From assembly GCA_963742865.1 (NCBI GenBank), contig CAVUNW010000007.1:175343-239342 (forward strand): DNA of 64,000 bases, read 5' to 3'. Within the stretch, counting starts at the first letter, position 1. The number at the start of each line of letters is the position of its first letter. This document shows positions 9,719 to 18,232 of this stretch, piece after piece. The stretch comes from Bog-532 sp963742865. GTDB lineage: Bacteria; Actinomycetota; Actinomycetes; Streptosporangiales; Streptosporangiaceae. The position numbers were made by a program, and so were the translations under genes. The notes beneath the pieces are model-generated. The model made no database searches. It was given only the letters and a program-made list of their open reading frames with translations, and was not told the origin of the DNA.

Positions 9719-10671
9719 TACTGCTGCCTCGACAGCTGCGCTGAGATCTTCGCGAGCTGCGCCAGCCGCTTCTCCAGCGGCGGGTGGGTCGAGAACAGCT
9801 CCGCAATCTTCGTCCCGGCCTCACGCCCGCTGAGGGCGGGGACGAAGAAGAAGGCGTTCAGCGGCTGGGCCTCGCGCAGGTCCTTGGTCGGGATCCGCGC
9901 GATCGTGCCGCTCACCTTCTGCAGCGCGCTGGCCAGTGCGGACGGCTGCCCGGTGAGCATCGCGCCGGACCGGTCGGCGGACAGCTCACGGTACCGCGAC
10001 AGCAGCCGGATGAGCAGGAAGCTGACCGCGTACACGACGATGCTGACGGCCATGATGGCCAGCAGGATCAGGCCGGAGTTCTGGTCGTTGCTGTTGCGGC
10101 GCCCGCCGCCGCCGAAGAGCTCCCCGTAGAACGAGAACCTGATCAGCAGGCCGGCGATGATGGCGAGGAACGAGGCGATCGTCATCACCATCACGTCCTT
10201 GTGCGCGACGTGCGACAGTTCGTGCGCGATGACGCCCTCGAGCTCCTCGCGGTCCAGCCGGCGCAGCAGGCCGTCGGTCACGCAGAGGACGGCGTGCTTG
10301 GTGTTACGGCCGGTCGCGAAGGCGTTCGGGATGTCCGTCGGGGAAATCGCGATCCGCGGCTTCTGCATGTCCGCCAGCGCGCAGACCCGGTCGACCACGC
10401 CGTGCAGCTCAGGTGCCTGCTGCGGGGTGACCTCTCGTGCCCCCGCCGTGGAGAGGGCGATCTTGTCCGAGAAGAACAGGGACCCGATGGCCATGCCGCC
10501 GCCGATCACGACCGCGGCCAGCACGATCACGGCGCCCGATGCCTGCACGGCCTTAAGGATGAAGACGATTGCGGCGACAAAGGCCACGAATACGAGCCCG
10601 AGCAGGAACATCGTCGCGGTCATGCGAGCGATAAGTCCCCGGTCGGGCGCATACCTAGTGCGCGCCACCAC
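9718..10671 (-). CDS. htpX: Zinc metalloprotease HtpX (M48B)
   Basis: Membrane-bound M48 peptidase that degrades misfolded membrane proteins. The 317-residue protein has two N-terminal membrane segments (MFLLGLVFVAFVAAIVFIL and AVIVLAAVVIGGGMAIG), the zinc-binding HELSH at residues 150-154, and further hydrophobic segments (MVMTIASFLAIIAGLLI; LILLAIMAVSIVVYAVSFLL). ELSADRSGAM near the C-terminus supplies the third zinc ligand glutamate and the conserved Asp/Arg of the family. Start GTG 10671. It overlaps pspAB at its 3' end and lies 163 bases below pspAA, so it may have its own promoter within the psp locus. Confidence 0.92.
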   Translation of the reverse strand: MVARTRYAPDRGLIARMTATMFLLGLVFVAFVAAIVFILKAVQASGAVIVLAAVVIGGGMAIGSLFFSDKIALSTAGAREVTPQQAPELHGVVDRVCALADMQKPRIAISPTDIPNAFATGRNTKHAVLCVTDGLLRRLDREELEGVIAHELSHVAHKDVMVMTIASFLAIIAGLLIRFSFYGELFGGGGRRNSNDQNSGLILLAIMAVSIVVYAVSFLLIRLLSRYRELSADRSGAMLTGQPSALASALQKVSGTIARIPTKDLREAQPLNAFFFVPALSGREAGTKIAELFSTHPPLEKRLAQLAKISAQLSRQQ

Positions 10672-10834
10672 GTCACCTCCAGTTCAAGGGCCAGGACCGG
10701 CGAGGCCAGCCCCGGTGTAACTACATCAAATCTATCCAGGTGACGCTGGAAAGGTTCTGAACGTTCCCTATCCGTTCGCTGAGGGCGGCCGCCCGCGGGG
10801 CGCAGCGCGACGTGGCTGGACATGAGGACCCGGC

Positions 10835-11113
10835 TCAGCCGGGGATAAGCCCCTCGTCCGTCAGCATCTTGCGCACCTCGGCCAGGTCCGCATCTTCGTA
10901 CGGCAGGATCAGTTCCGATGGCTGAAGGCTATCCGCCGGTACCGGTGTTCCAGCCGCGCGGACCTCCGCCACCAAGGCTTTCAGCGCACGGCGGAATTCC
11001 GCTTCGTCGCCGCGGTCGATGGCGTCGGCCAGCTTCGCGTCCAGCTCGTTCAGGCCGACGGTGGCCGCGTCGTCGACGCTGAGCTGGCCCTCGCCGAGAA
11101 TCCGGACGATCAT
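10835..11113 (-). CDS. PspA-associated protein PspAA
   Basis: A 92-residue acidic protein (MIVRILGEGQLSVDDAATVG) of the PspAA family, a small domain encoded directly after PspA in actinobacteria and some archaea. It has the typical pattern of an N-terminal strand, LNELDAKLADAIDRGDEAEF helix and a C-terminal LPYEDADLAEVRKMLTDEGL. Its ATG overlaps the TGA of pspA as ATGA, so the pair is translationally coupled. It is thought to work with PspA in membrane-stress sensing; no enzymatic motif is visible. Confidence 0.85.
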   Translation of the reverse strand: MIVRILGEGQLSVDDAATVGLNELDAKLADAIDRGDEAEFRRALKALVAEVRAAGTPVPADSLQPSELILPYEDADLAEVRKMLTDEGLIPG

Positions 11114-11997
11114 GTGCCGTCACCGGTCCGCGGCGGCTCGGAGGCCGGGATCGCCGACTGGCCCACGTCGGACGCGGGGATCGTCGGCTGGGCTCCGTCG
11201 GCCGGAGGCGCGGCGGGCCGCGGGGCCTGCGCATGGTTCTGCGGCGTGCTCGCGGCGCTGCCGTCCGCCGGACCGGCTTCCAGCTCCGGCGTGGACCCGC
11301 TGCCGAGCTCGCCCCGCAGCTTCTGCAGCTCGAGCTCGACGTCGTTGCCGGCGCCCATCCGGTCCAGCTCGGCCTGGATGTCGTCCCGGGGGGTACCAGA
11401 GACGTCCTCCAGGGCACCGGAGGCCAGCAGTTCGTCGATGGCACCCGCGCGCGCCTGCATCTGCGCGGTCTTGTCCTCGGCACGCTGGATGGCCATCCCG
11501 ACGTCGCCCATCTCCTCGGAGATGCCGGAGAAGGCCTCGTTGATCCGGGTCTGCGCCTCGGCTGCGGTGTAGGTCGCCTTGATGGTCTCCTTCCGGGTGC
11601 GGAAGGCGTCCACCTTGGACTGCAGCCGCTGCGAGGCGACCGTGAGCTTTTCCTCCTCGGCCTGCAGCGACGCGTATTGCGTCTGCAGGTCGTTGAGCTG
11701 GCTCTGGGCCGAGGAACGGCGGGTCAGCGCCTCGCGGGCCAGGTCCTCGCGGCCGGCCCCGAGCGCGTCCCGGGCCTGCTTCTCCAGCTTGTTCGACTGC
11801 TGCTGGATCTGGTTCATCTGCAGCTCGACGCGCTTGCGCGACGTGGCGACATCCGCGACACCACGCCGGACCTTCTGCAGCATCTCGAGTTGCCGCTGGT
11901 AGGAGTAGTCGAGGGTCTCACGTGGATCTTCCATCCGGTCCAGGGCCTTGTTGGCCTTGGAACGGAAGATCAATGTGACCCGCTTCATCACGCTCAT
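11110..11997 (-). CDS. pspA: PspA/IM30 (Vipp1-like) membrane stress protein
   Basis: PspA/IM30 proteins form ESCRT-III-like helical rods that bind and stabilise stressed membranes. The protein starts MSVMKRVTLIFRSKANKALD, followed by a long alpha-helical coiled-coil region (DYSYQRQLEMLQKVRRGVAD through EEKLTVASQRLQSKVDAF). The C-terminal 70 residues are a Pro/Ala-rich tail beyond the usual IM30 core. I chose ATG 11997 because the family starts with this amphipathic helix; a reading frame open to 12084 would add 29 unlikely residues. It heads the pspA-pspAA unit and is divergent from the DUF3043 gene, as is usual in actinobacteria. Confidence 0.92.
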   Translation of the reverse strand: MSVMKRVTLIFRSKANKALDRMEDPRETLDYSYQRQLEMLQKVRRGVADVATSRKRVELQMNQIQQQSNKLEKQARDALGAGREDLAREALTRRSSAQSQLNDLQTQYASLQAEEEKLTVASQRLQSKVDAFRTRKETIKATYTAAEAQTRINEAFSGISEEMGDVGMAIQRAEDKTAQMQARAGAIDELLASGALEDVSGTPRDDIQAELDRMGAGNDVELELQKLRGELGSGSTPELEAGPADGSAASTPQNHAQAPRPAAPPADGAQPTIPASDVGQSAIPASEPPRTGDGT

Positions 11998-12258
11998 AGA
12001 CGCGGCCGTCCCCTTCGTGCCTGTGCCCGCCTCCATGCCGCGGCTGCCGTCGTCGCGGCGTGCAGGGCAGACACTGCCGCCCAATTATCAATTGGCATCC
12101 ACCCTACGCGGTGGTCCGCGCACGGGCGACCATTCAGCCGGCCCGCACGGGCCCGTCCGGCACCTCGCAGCCGGCCCGCAGCCGGCCCCTCGGGCCGCCC
12201 GCTGTATTGGGCGGTTCCGGCCGTCCCAAATGGGGCCCCGTTCTACTAGGCTGATTGC

Positions 12259-12912
12259 GTGTTCCGACGAGGTAGCGACGGGGCGCGCGGCAGCACCGCC
12301 CAGGACGACAAGGGCGCGCAGAGCCCGGGCGGCCCGCAGACGACAAAGACGGCCGAACCCGGCCGGGCCCGGCCTGCCGCCGAGGCGGCCAAGGGCCGTC
12401 CGACGCCCAAGCGCAGCGAGGCCGAGCGCGGCCGGCGGCAGGGCATCACCGGCACCCCCAGCCGGCCGGGAGCCCGCGGCGCATCCGCGCGGGGCGGATC
12501 GGGGCGGGACAGCAAAGAGGAGCGGCTCCGGCGTAACGAGGCCATGCGGCGCGGCGAGGAGTGGGCGCTGCCGGCCCGGGACCGGGGCCCGGTCAAGGCG
12601 CTGGCCCGCGATTACGTCGACTCGCGCCGGCGGCCGAGCGAGTTCTACATGTACGTGATGATCGCCCTGATCATCGTTCTGTTCGTCCGTGCGGCCTCGA
12701 TCCAGCGGTATGCCGAGCCGGTCGCGCTGCTGCTGATCGTCTTCGTGGCCGTCGACGCCTTCTTCCTGCGGATCGGCCTGAAGCGGCTGATCGCGCAGCG
12801 GCTGCCGGGACAGAGCACGCGCGGCGTGACCATGTACGCGGTGTTCCGGGCGCTGCAGATCCGCCGGTTCCGGGTGCCGCCGCCGCGGACCGGCCCCGGC
12901 GCCAAGGTCTGA
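12259..12912 (+). CDS. DUF3043 domain membrane protein
   Basis: A 217-residue protein of the actinobacterial DUF3043 family. The first 95 residues are a charged, Arg/Ala/Gly-rich cytosolic region, then EEWALPARDRGPVKALARDY and VDSRRRPSEFYM, which mark the family, lead into two membrane segments (YVMIALIIVLFVRAAS and VALLLIVFVAVDAFFLRIGL). GTG 12259 is the first start after a short AT-poorer leader. The position divergent from pspA is conserved in the phylum and suggests a membrane-homeostasis link, which is inference only. The bases just after the stop show an 11-nt imperfect duplication (12911-12932). Confidence 0.88.
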   Translation: MFRRGSDGARGSTAQDDKGAQSPGGPQTTKTAEPGRARPAAEAAKGRPTPKRSEAERGRRQGITGTPSRPGARGASARGGSGRDSKEERLRRNEAMRRGEEWALPARDRGPVKALARDYVDSRRRPSEFYMYVMIALIIVLFVRAASIQRYAEPVALLLIVFVAVDAFFLRIGLKRLIAQRLPGQSTRGVTMYAVFRALQIRRFRVPPPRTGPGAKV

Positions 12913-12995
12913 GCCAGGGGCGAGCCAGGGCCTGCCCCCAGCTGCCCTCCGACCCTGACCTGCGACGTCCCCGGGCTATTTCGTAGGGTCGGGCC

Positions 12996-13997
12996 ATGGA
13001 ATATCGACATCTGGGCAAGAGCGGCCTGAAGGTCAGCGAACTCACCTACGGCAACTGGATCACGCACGGCTCGCAGGTCGAGGAGGAGGCCGCGCGAAGC
13101 TGCGTGGCGGCGGCGCTGGACGAGGGCATCACCAGCTTTGACACGGCGGACGCCTACGCGGGCACCCGGGCCGAAGAGGTTCTGGGGCGCGCCCTGGCCG
13201 GGACCCGCCGGGAGTCGGTGGAGATCTTCACCAAGGTGTTCTGGCCGACCGGCTCGGGGCCGAACGACCGCGGCCTGTCCCGCAAGCACCTCATCGAGTC
13301 GATGAACGGGTCACTGCGCCGCCTCGGCACCGACTACGTCGATCTGTACCAGGCGCACCGGTACGACCACGAGACACCGCTGGAAGAGACGCTGCGCGCC
13401 TTCGAGGACCTGGTCCGGCAGGGAAAGGCCCTGTATATCGGGGTCTCGGAATGGCGGGCCGAGGAGATCGCGGCGGCGCTGCGGATCGCCGACGAGATGC
13501 ACTTCGACCGGATCGTGTCCAATCAGCCGCAGTACAACATGCTGTGGCGGGTCATCGAGCCTGAGATCGTCCCGCTGTGCGAGAAGGAGGGCATCGGGCA
13601 GATCGTCTTCTCGCCGATCGCGCAGGGCGCGCTCACCGGCAAGTACCGGCCGGGTGAGCAGCCACCGGCCAATTCCCGGGCCACCGACCAGTCCGGAGGC
13701 GCCGACTTCATCAGCCGCTGGATGCGGGACTCGCTGCTGGCCAAGGTGCAGGAACTCCAGCCGATCGCGGCGGAGGCCGGGCTGTCCCTGGCTCAGCTCG
13801 CGGTGGCCTGGACGCTGCAGAACCCGACCGTGTCGTCGGCGATCATCGGGGCCACCCGCCCCGAGCAGGTCCGGGAGAACGTGAAGGCCTCGGGGGTCAA
13901 GCTGGACGCCGGGCTGCTGAGCCGCATCGACAAGGTGCTGGGCGACGACGTCGAGCGCGACCCGGCGCGAACCGCGAGCCCGCCGGCCCGGCCATAA
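12996..13997 (+). CDS. Aldo/keto reductase (Kv-beta/YajO-type)
   Basis: NADPH-dependent TIM-barrel oxidoreductase of 333 residues. The catalytic tetrad of the superfamily is visible: D49 and Y54 in SFDTADAYAG, K80 in VEIFTKVFW and H121 in LYQAHRYDHETP. The C-terminal cofactor-binding segment SSAIIGATRPEQVRENV is also typical. Overall similarity is to the voltage-gated potassium channel beta-subunit-like group. ATG 12996 starts the family-typical MEYRHLGKSGLKVSEL. The gene stands alone; substrate unknown. Confidence 0.92.
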   Translation: MEYRHLGKSGLKVSELTYGNWITHGSQVEEEAARSCVAAALDEGITSFDTADAYAGTRAEEVLGRALAGTRRESVEIFTKVFWPTGSGPNDRGLSRKHLIESMNGSLRRLGTDYVDLYQAHRYDHETPLEETLRAFEDLVRQGKALYIGVSEWRAEEIAAALRIADEMHFDRIVSNQPQYNMLWRVIEPEIVPLCEKEGIGQIVFSPIAQGALTGKYRPGEQPPANSRATDQSGGADFISRWMRDSLLAKVQELQPIAAEAGLSLAQLAVAWTLQNPTVSSAIIGATRPEQVRENVKASGVKLDAGLLSRIDKVLGDDVERDPARTASPPARP

Positions 13998-14005
13998 CTG
14001 TGCTG

Positions 14006-14063
14006 GCCCGGGGGGCGACCCCCCGGAACCCCCAGTGTTAGCCCGGGGGGCGACCCCCCGGAC
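14006..14063. repeat. Two tandem GC-rich hairpin units after the reductase gene
   Basis: Two near-identical units each contain CCGGGGGG, a short CGA spacer and CCCCCCGG, forming strong hairpins at about 14008-14026 and 14042-14060. They follow the aldo/keto reductase stop by some 15 bases and could act as a factor-independent termination zone, although no T-run follows. Confidence 0.6.
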
Positions 14064-14238
14064 CCCCTGCATGCGCTCCGCGCCCGCGCGGTGGTACTTC
14101 GCCGACACACCGGCCACTCGCCCAGGCCTTGGGCCTCGGGCGTCGCTGGGCCGGTAACGATCGTCTCGCCGTAGCCCGCCTGGGCGACTGTGCTGCCGCT
14201 TGGGCGACTGTTGCTGAGCCCCGTCCTATGGCGGGGGC

Positions 14239-14448
14239 TCAGCTCGCCGGGTGGAGGCTCATCGGGCCGTATTCCTTGCGGTCGTCCTCCAGCAGCGTCA
14301 CCTGGTCGACGCCCGCCTCCAGCAGGCCGCGCCAGTTCTCGCCGAGCCAGCTTTCGGCGTCACCCTGGCTGGCGAAGATGGCCTCCGGAAGGTCACCCGA
14401 CGAGACCACCGCGCCGTCGCTCTTCTCGTAACGCCAGGTCCACGGCAT
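14239..14448 (-). CDS. Conserved actinobacterial small hypothetical protein
   Basis: A 69-residue acidic protein (MPWTWRYEKSDGAVVSSGDL ... SWLGENWRGLLEAGVDQVTL). This sequence type recurs in actinobacterial genomes as an uncharacterised single-domain protein, which I recognise by its WRYE start and the ESWLGENWRELL segment. No signal, metal site or membrane segment is seen. Intact frame, ATG start and typical codon bias support expression. Function unknown. Confidence 0.8.
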   Translation of the reverse strand: MPWTWRYEKSDGAVVSSGDLPEAIFASQGDAESWLGENWRGLLEAGVDQVTLLEDDRKEYGPMSLHPAS

Positions 14449-14702
14449 TCCCGCGTCGCCTCCTCAGAACATTGGTCATGCGGCTAGCGACATTACCGAA
14501 CGGAACCGGGGCGCGGGTGTGCCGGCGCGCGCAGCGAGGGCCAGGCGGGGAGGAAATGCGTCATCGGGCGCGGAAAAGACTGGCCGCCGAAGGGAACTGG
14601 CCGCCGAAAGAAAAGGCGCCCGGCACGCGGCGGCGTGTCAGGCGCGCAACTGGGCCGCCCGCGACAGGCGGCGCAAACAAGACAGACAAGCAAGACGGTG
14701 AG

Positions 14703-15302
14703 TCAGGCGCAGAACAGAATGGCCCAGACGGCCTTGCCCCGGCCGACGACCGGGCTCCATCCCCATACGTCACACAGGGCGTCGACCAGTTGCAGGCCAC
14801 GGCCGCATTCGGTCTCGTAGTTGGGCGCCCGCAGCACGGGAGCGGCGTCGCTGGGGTCGAGCACCGCGCACATCACCTCGCCGGCCCGGCGGAAAAGCCG
14901 CAGGCCGATCCGGCTGTCACCGCGCTCCGGGTTACGCTCGTCCGCTACGGCGCCGGCCTCGGTGTGGCAGACGGCGTTGGCGACCAGTTCGGCCACGATG
15001 ACCTCGGCGTCGTCGGCCAGCGGGTCCAGTCCCCAGCGCGCGAGCGTGGACCGGGTGAAGCGGCGCGCGGTCTTGGCCGGCTGCGTTCCGGCGGACAGCG
15101 CCAGCGCGACGACGGAGGGAGCATCCCACCAGTCCGACGGCATCCGGACGACCCGCGGCCGGTCCGGCAGCAAGTGCTTGGGCGCAGACTCCGCGATCGC
15201 CGCGCGCGTCATGGGACGGACCCTCGTGCGCGTGGGCAGCGGAGCCTTGTATTTGTCCCGGTTGTGGACGCTAACGACCGGGTTCAAACTTTCCGACCTC
15301 AT
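14703..15302 (-). CDS. ATP-binding protein, RsbW-like anti-sigma/regulatory ATPase
   Basis: A single GHKL-type ATPase domain like those of anti-sigma factor kinases. The N box is seen in AEVIVAELVANAVCHTEAGA, the G1-like region in MCAVLDPSDAAPVL and the G2 region in ECGRGLQLVDALCDVWGW. About 60 N-terminal residues precede the domain. Start may be ATG 15302 or the internal ATG 15212 (MTRAAIAESAPKH); the annotated longest form is 199 residues. Actinobacteria encode many such orphan ATPases; no partner STAS or sigma gene is adjacent here, though a STAS protein is at 27424. Confidence 0.82.
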   Translation of the reverse strand: MRSESLNPVVSVHNRDKYKAPLPTRTRVRPMTRAAIAESAPKHLLPDRPRVVRMPSDWWDAPSVVALALSAGTQPAKTARRFTRSTLARWGLDPLADDAEVIVAELVANAVCHTEAGAVADERNPERGDSRIGLRLFRRAGEVMCAVLDPSDAAPVLRAPNYETECGRGLQLVDALCDVWGWSPVVGRGKAVWAILFCA

Positions 15303-15573
15303 TGCGACCCCGGGGAGCGCTCGTTTTCCGCCAATCTTGTGATTGACGCAGGGCCCATCTTGCCGGACATCTCATGCAGATGCAAGGCCAAATGCACGTT
15401 CATTTGGCGTGTGCAGATGACCAGTCCCCTCAGGGTAACCAGCTTTGACGTCTTTATCCCCGCCGGCTGCGAACGCTTCCATCTTTTTAACGTCCAGCCA
15501 GGCCTGCCCGGGTGGCGCGGGCTGGGGCGGACGGCTTACGGTGGCGTCGGGCGCACGTTGCGGCCTGCTTTCG

Positions 15574-15585
15574 CGAAACTTTTCG
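15574..15585. promoter_or_regulatory. Short palindrome before xylB, possible LacI-type operator
   Basis: CGAAACTTTTCG has CGAAA/TTTCG arms around a 2-base centre and lies just upstream of and touching the xylB Shine-Dalgarno (GGGAG). LacI-family operators are short palindromes and the cluster encodes a LacI-type regulator. The rest of 15303-15573 holds no gene I can support. Confidence 0.35.
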
Positions 15586-15595
15586 GGAGTTGCTC

Positions 15596-16987
15596 ATGCT
15601 GGTGGCCGGAGTGGACAGTTCCACTCAGTCCACGAAGGTCGTGCTCTGCCAGGCTGAGGACGGCGCCATCATGGCCACCGCGTCGGCGCCGCATCCGGAC
15701 GGCACCGAGTGCGATCCTGCGTACTGGTGGGAGGCGCTGCGCCAGGCCGGCGCGGGCCTGCTCGACCGCGCTGACGCCATCGGCGTGGCCGCCCAGCAGC
15801 ACGGGATGGTCGCGCTCGACGCGGCCGGCGAGGTCATCCGCCCGGCCATCCTCTGGAACGACATGCGGGCCGCGCCGCAGACCCGTGACCTCATCGCCGA
15901 GCTCGGCGGCCCGGCCGAGTGGGCGCGCCGCACCGGCAGCGTCCCGGCCGTCTCCTTCACCGTGACCAAGCTGCGCTGGATGGCCGAACGCGAACCGGAA
16001 TCGGCGCGGCGGCTGAGCCGTGTCGTGCTGCCGCACGACTGGCTCACCTGGCGGCTGGGCACGGACGAGCCGGTGACCGACCGGGGGGACGCCTCGGGCA
16101 CCGGGTACTTCTCCCCCGCCGAGGGGCAATGGCTGCCCGACATCGCCGAGATGGCGCTCGGCCGACCGGTGGCGACGCCTCGGCTGGCCGCTCCGGCCGA
16201 GGTGGTCGGGCGCACCCCCGGCGGGGCGGTGCTGTCCCCGGGCACCGGCGACAACATGGGCGCGGCTCTCGGGCTGGGCGTCGGGGAAGGCGACGTGGTG
16301 GTCTCGATCGGCACGTCGGGCACGGCGTACGCGGTGACGAAGGTGCCCGCGGCCGACACCACGGGCGCCGTCGCCGGGTTCGCCGATGCCACCGGGCGGT
16401 TCCTGCCGCTGGTCGCCACGGTCAACGCCGCGCGCGTGCTGACCCTCACCGCCCGGCTGCTCGGTACCGACGCCGGGGGGCTGTCCGAACTGGCGCTGGC
16501 CGCACCGCCCGGGGCGGGCGGCCTGACCCTGCTGCCGTACTTCGACGGTGAGCGCTCACCCAACCGGCCGGAAGCCACCGGCGTACTGAACGGCATCACC
16601 AGCACGTCCCTGACGCGCGAGAACATGGCCCGGGCGGCGGTGGAGGCTGTGCTGTGCTCGCTCGCCGACGGGATCGACAACCTCGCCGCCTGCGGCATCA
16701 CCCCCGAGCGGGTGGTGCTCATCGGCGGCGCCGCCCGGTCAGCGGCGGTGCGGTCCATCGCGCCCGCCGTGTTCGGCGTGCCGGTGACCGTTCCCGACCC
16801 GGCCGAGTACGTGGCCATCGGTGCGGCCCGGCAGGCCGCGTGGGCGCTGTCCGGGGCCGGCGAACCACCGGACTGGCCGGGCTCCCCCGCGGTCACCTTC
16901 ACCGCCGAACCGCGCCCCGAGATCCGCAACCGATATGCCACGCTGCGGGCTGACACCGCGGGGTGGCACGAAAGGAGCCGTCAGTGA
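15596..16987 (+). CDS. xylB: Xylulokinase (FGGY family)
   Basis: Phosphorylates D-xylulose to xylulose 5-phosphate, feeding the pentose phosphate pathway. The protein starts MLVAGVDSSTQSTKVVLC, the FGGY phosphate-1 motif. Further motifs are AAQQHGMVALD, LPHDWLTWRL with TDRGDASGTGYF, GTGDNMGAALGLGVGEGDVV with IGTSGTAY, and VLIGGAARSAAVRSI near the C-terminus. ATG 15596 follows CGGGAG at good spacing, so an upstream extension to 15512 is not used. Its TGA overlaps the GTG of xylA, so the two are coupled. The neighbours xylA and a LacI regulator make a xylose operon clear. Confidence 0.94.
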   Translation: MLVAGVDSSTQSTKVVLCQAEDGAIMATASAPHPDGTECDPAYWWEALRQAGAGLLDRADAIGVAAQQHGMVALDAAGEVIRPAILWNDMRAAPQTRDLIAELGGPAEWARRTGSVPAVSFTVTKLRWMAEREPESARRLSRVVLPHDWLTWRLGTDEPVTDRGDASGTGYFSPAEGQWLPDIAEMALGRPVATPRLAAPAEVVGRTPGGAVLSPGTGDNMGAALGLGVGEGDVVVSIGTSGTAYAVTKVPAADTTGAVAGFADATGRFLPLVATVNAARVLTLTARLLGTDAGGLSELALAAPPGAGGLTLLPYFDGERSPNRPEATGVLNGITSTSLTRENMARAAVEAVLCSLADGIDNLAACGITPERVVLIGGAARSAAVRSIAPAVFGVPVTVPDPAEYVAIGAARQAAWALSGAGEPPDWPGSPAVTFTAEPRPEIRNRYATLRADTAGWHERSRQ

Positions 16988-18156
16988 GCCCCGAGACGAA
17001 CGACCCGTACGTGCCGCGCCCCGAAGACAAGTTCTCGTTCGGTATCTGGACCGTCGGCTGGCAGGGGGTCGACGTTTTCGGCGGCCCGGTGCGGCCGCCG
17101 ATGCCCGCCGACCGCGCCGTGCGCAAGCTCGCCGAACTGGGCGCCTACGGCGTGAACTTCCACGACAACGACGTGTTCCCGTTCGACGCGACGCCAGGCG
17201 AGCGGGACGAGCTGATCGCCGCCTTCCGCAAGGCCCTCGACGACACCGGGGTGGTGGTGACCACGGCCACCACGAACCTGTTCGGCCACCCCATCTTCAA
17301 GGACGGCGCGTTCACCGCGAACGAGCGCGAGATCCGCCGGTTCGCGCTGGCCAAGGTGATGCGCAACCTGGACCTGGCCGCCGAGCTGGGCGCGAAGACC
17401 TATATCTTCTGGGGCGGCCGCGAGGGCGCGGAGTCGGGCGCGGCCAAGGACATCCGCGCCGCGCTCAGCCGGTACGCCGAAGGGCTGAACCTGCTGTGCG
17501 AGTACGTCACCGAGCAGGGCTACGACATCCGGTTCGCAATCGAGCCCAAGCCGAACGAGCCGCGCGGGGACATCCTGCTGCCGACGGCCGGGCACGCGAT
17601 CGCGTTCATCAACGGGCTGGCCTATCCGGATCGGGTGGGCATCAACCCGGAGATCGGGCACGAGGAGATGGCCGGGCTGAACTATGCGCACGGCATCGCC
17701 CAAGCGATGTGGCACGGCAAGCTGTTCCACATCGACCTGAACGGGCAACACGGGCCGCGCTTCGACCAGGACCTGCGGTTCGGCGCCGGCAACGTGCGCG
17801 GCGCGTTCTGGGTGGTGGACACGCTGGAGGCCGGCGACTACGACGGGCCGGTGCACTTCGACTACAAGCCCCCGCGCACCGAGAACGACGAGGGGGTCTG
17901 GGCCTCCGCGGCGGCCTGCATGCGGAACTACCTGATCCTGCGGGACAAGGTGCGGAAGTTCCGCTCGGATCCGGAGGTTATCGAGGCCCTGGCGGCCGCG
18001 CGGGTCGGGCAGCTCCGCGAGCCGACCCTGGCCGAGGGCGAGACCTGGCGCGACGTGCGCGACGCGGCGATCGACGTCCCGGCGTTCGCGGAGCGCGGGA
18101 TGGGTTACGAACGGCTGGACCAGCTCGCATTGGAGCACCTGTACGGCATCCGCTGA
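16984..18156 (+). CDS. xylA: Xylose isomerase
   Basis: Converts D-xylose to D-xylulose with divalent metals in a TIM barrel. The 390-residue protein shows the family core: SFGIWTVGWQGVDVFG, the catalytic His in GVNFHDNDVFPFD, the metal and substrate ligands in AIEPKPNEPRGDI (Glu and Lys), GINPEIGHEEMAGLNY (Glu and His) and LFHIDLNGQ (Asp). Length and start match actinobacterial XylA. GTG 16984 is chosen because AAAGGAG lies about 8 bases upstream and the start overlaps the xylB stop as GTGA. The stop is followed by a 13-base imperfect repeat that includes a second stop. Confidence 0.96.
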   Translation: MSPETNDPYVPRPEDKFSFGIWTVGWQGVDVFGGPVRPPMPADRAVRKLAELGAYGVNFHDNDVFPFDATPGERDELIAAFRKALDDTGVVVTTATTNLFGHPIFKDGAFTANEREIRRFALAKVMRNLDLAAELGAKTYIFWGGREGAESGAAKDIRAALSRYAEGLNLLCEYVTEQGYDIRFAIEPKPNEPRGDILLPTAGHAIAFINGLAYPDRVGINPEIGHEEMAGLNYAHGIAQAMWHGKLFHIDLNGQHGPRFDQDLRFGAGNVRGAFWVVDTLEAGDYDGPVHFDYKPPRTENDEGVWASAAACMRNYLILRDKVRKFRSDPEVIEALAAARVGQLREPTLAEGETWRDVRDAAIDVPAFAERGMGYERLDQLALEHLYGIR

Positions 18157-18171
18157 GCGCATCCGCTAAAC
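18146..18171. repeat. 13-nt imperfect tandem duplication across the xylA stop
   Basis: GCATCCGCTGAGC (18146-18158) is followed directly by GCATCCGCTAAAC (18159-18171), 11 of 13 identical. The first copy contains the xylA TGA and the second a TAA at the equivalent position. Confidence 0.85.
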
Positions 18172-18232
18172 ATTGGGGCTGGGACGGAGTAATTTCCGTT
18201 CCGGCCCCTTTGGCTCAGCAGGGAACCGGGAT

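Noticed and set aside
14190..15965. 591-codon plus-strand open frame
   Set aside because: It lies antisense to the ATPase gene and out of frame with xylB; its translation is Arg/Pro-rich shadow sequence.
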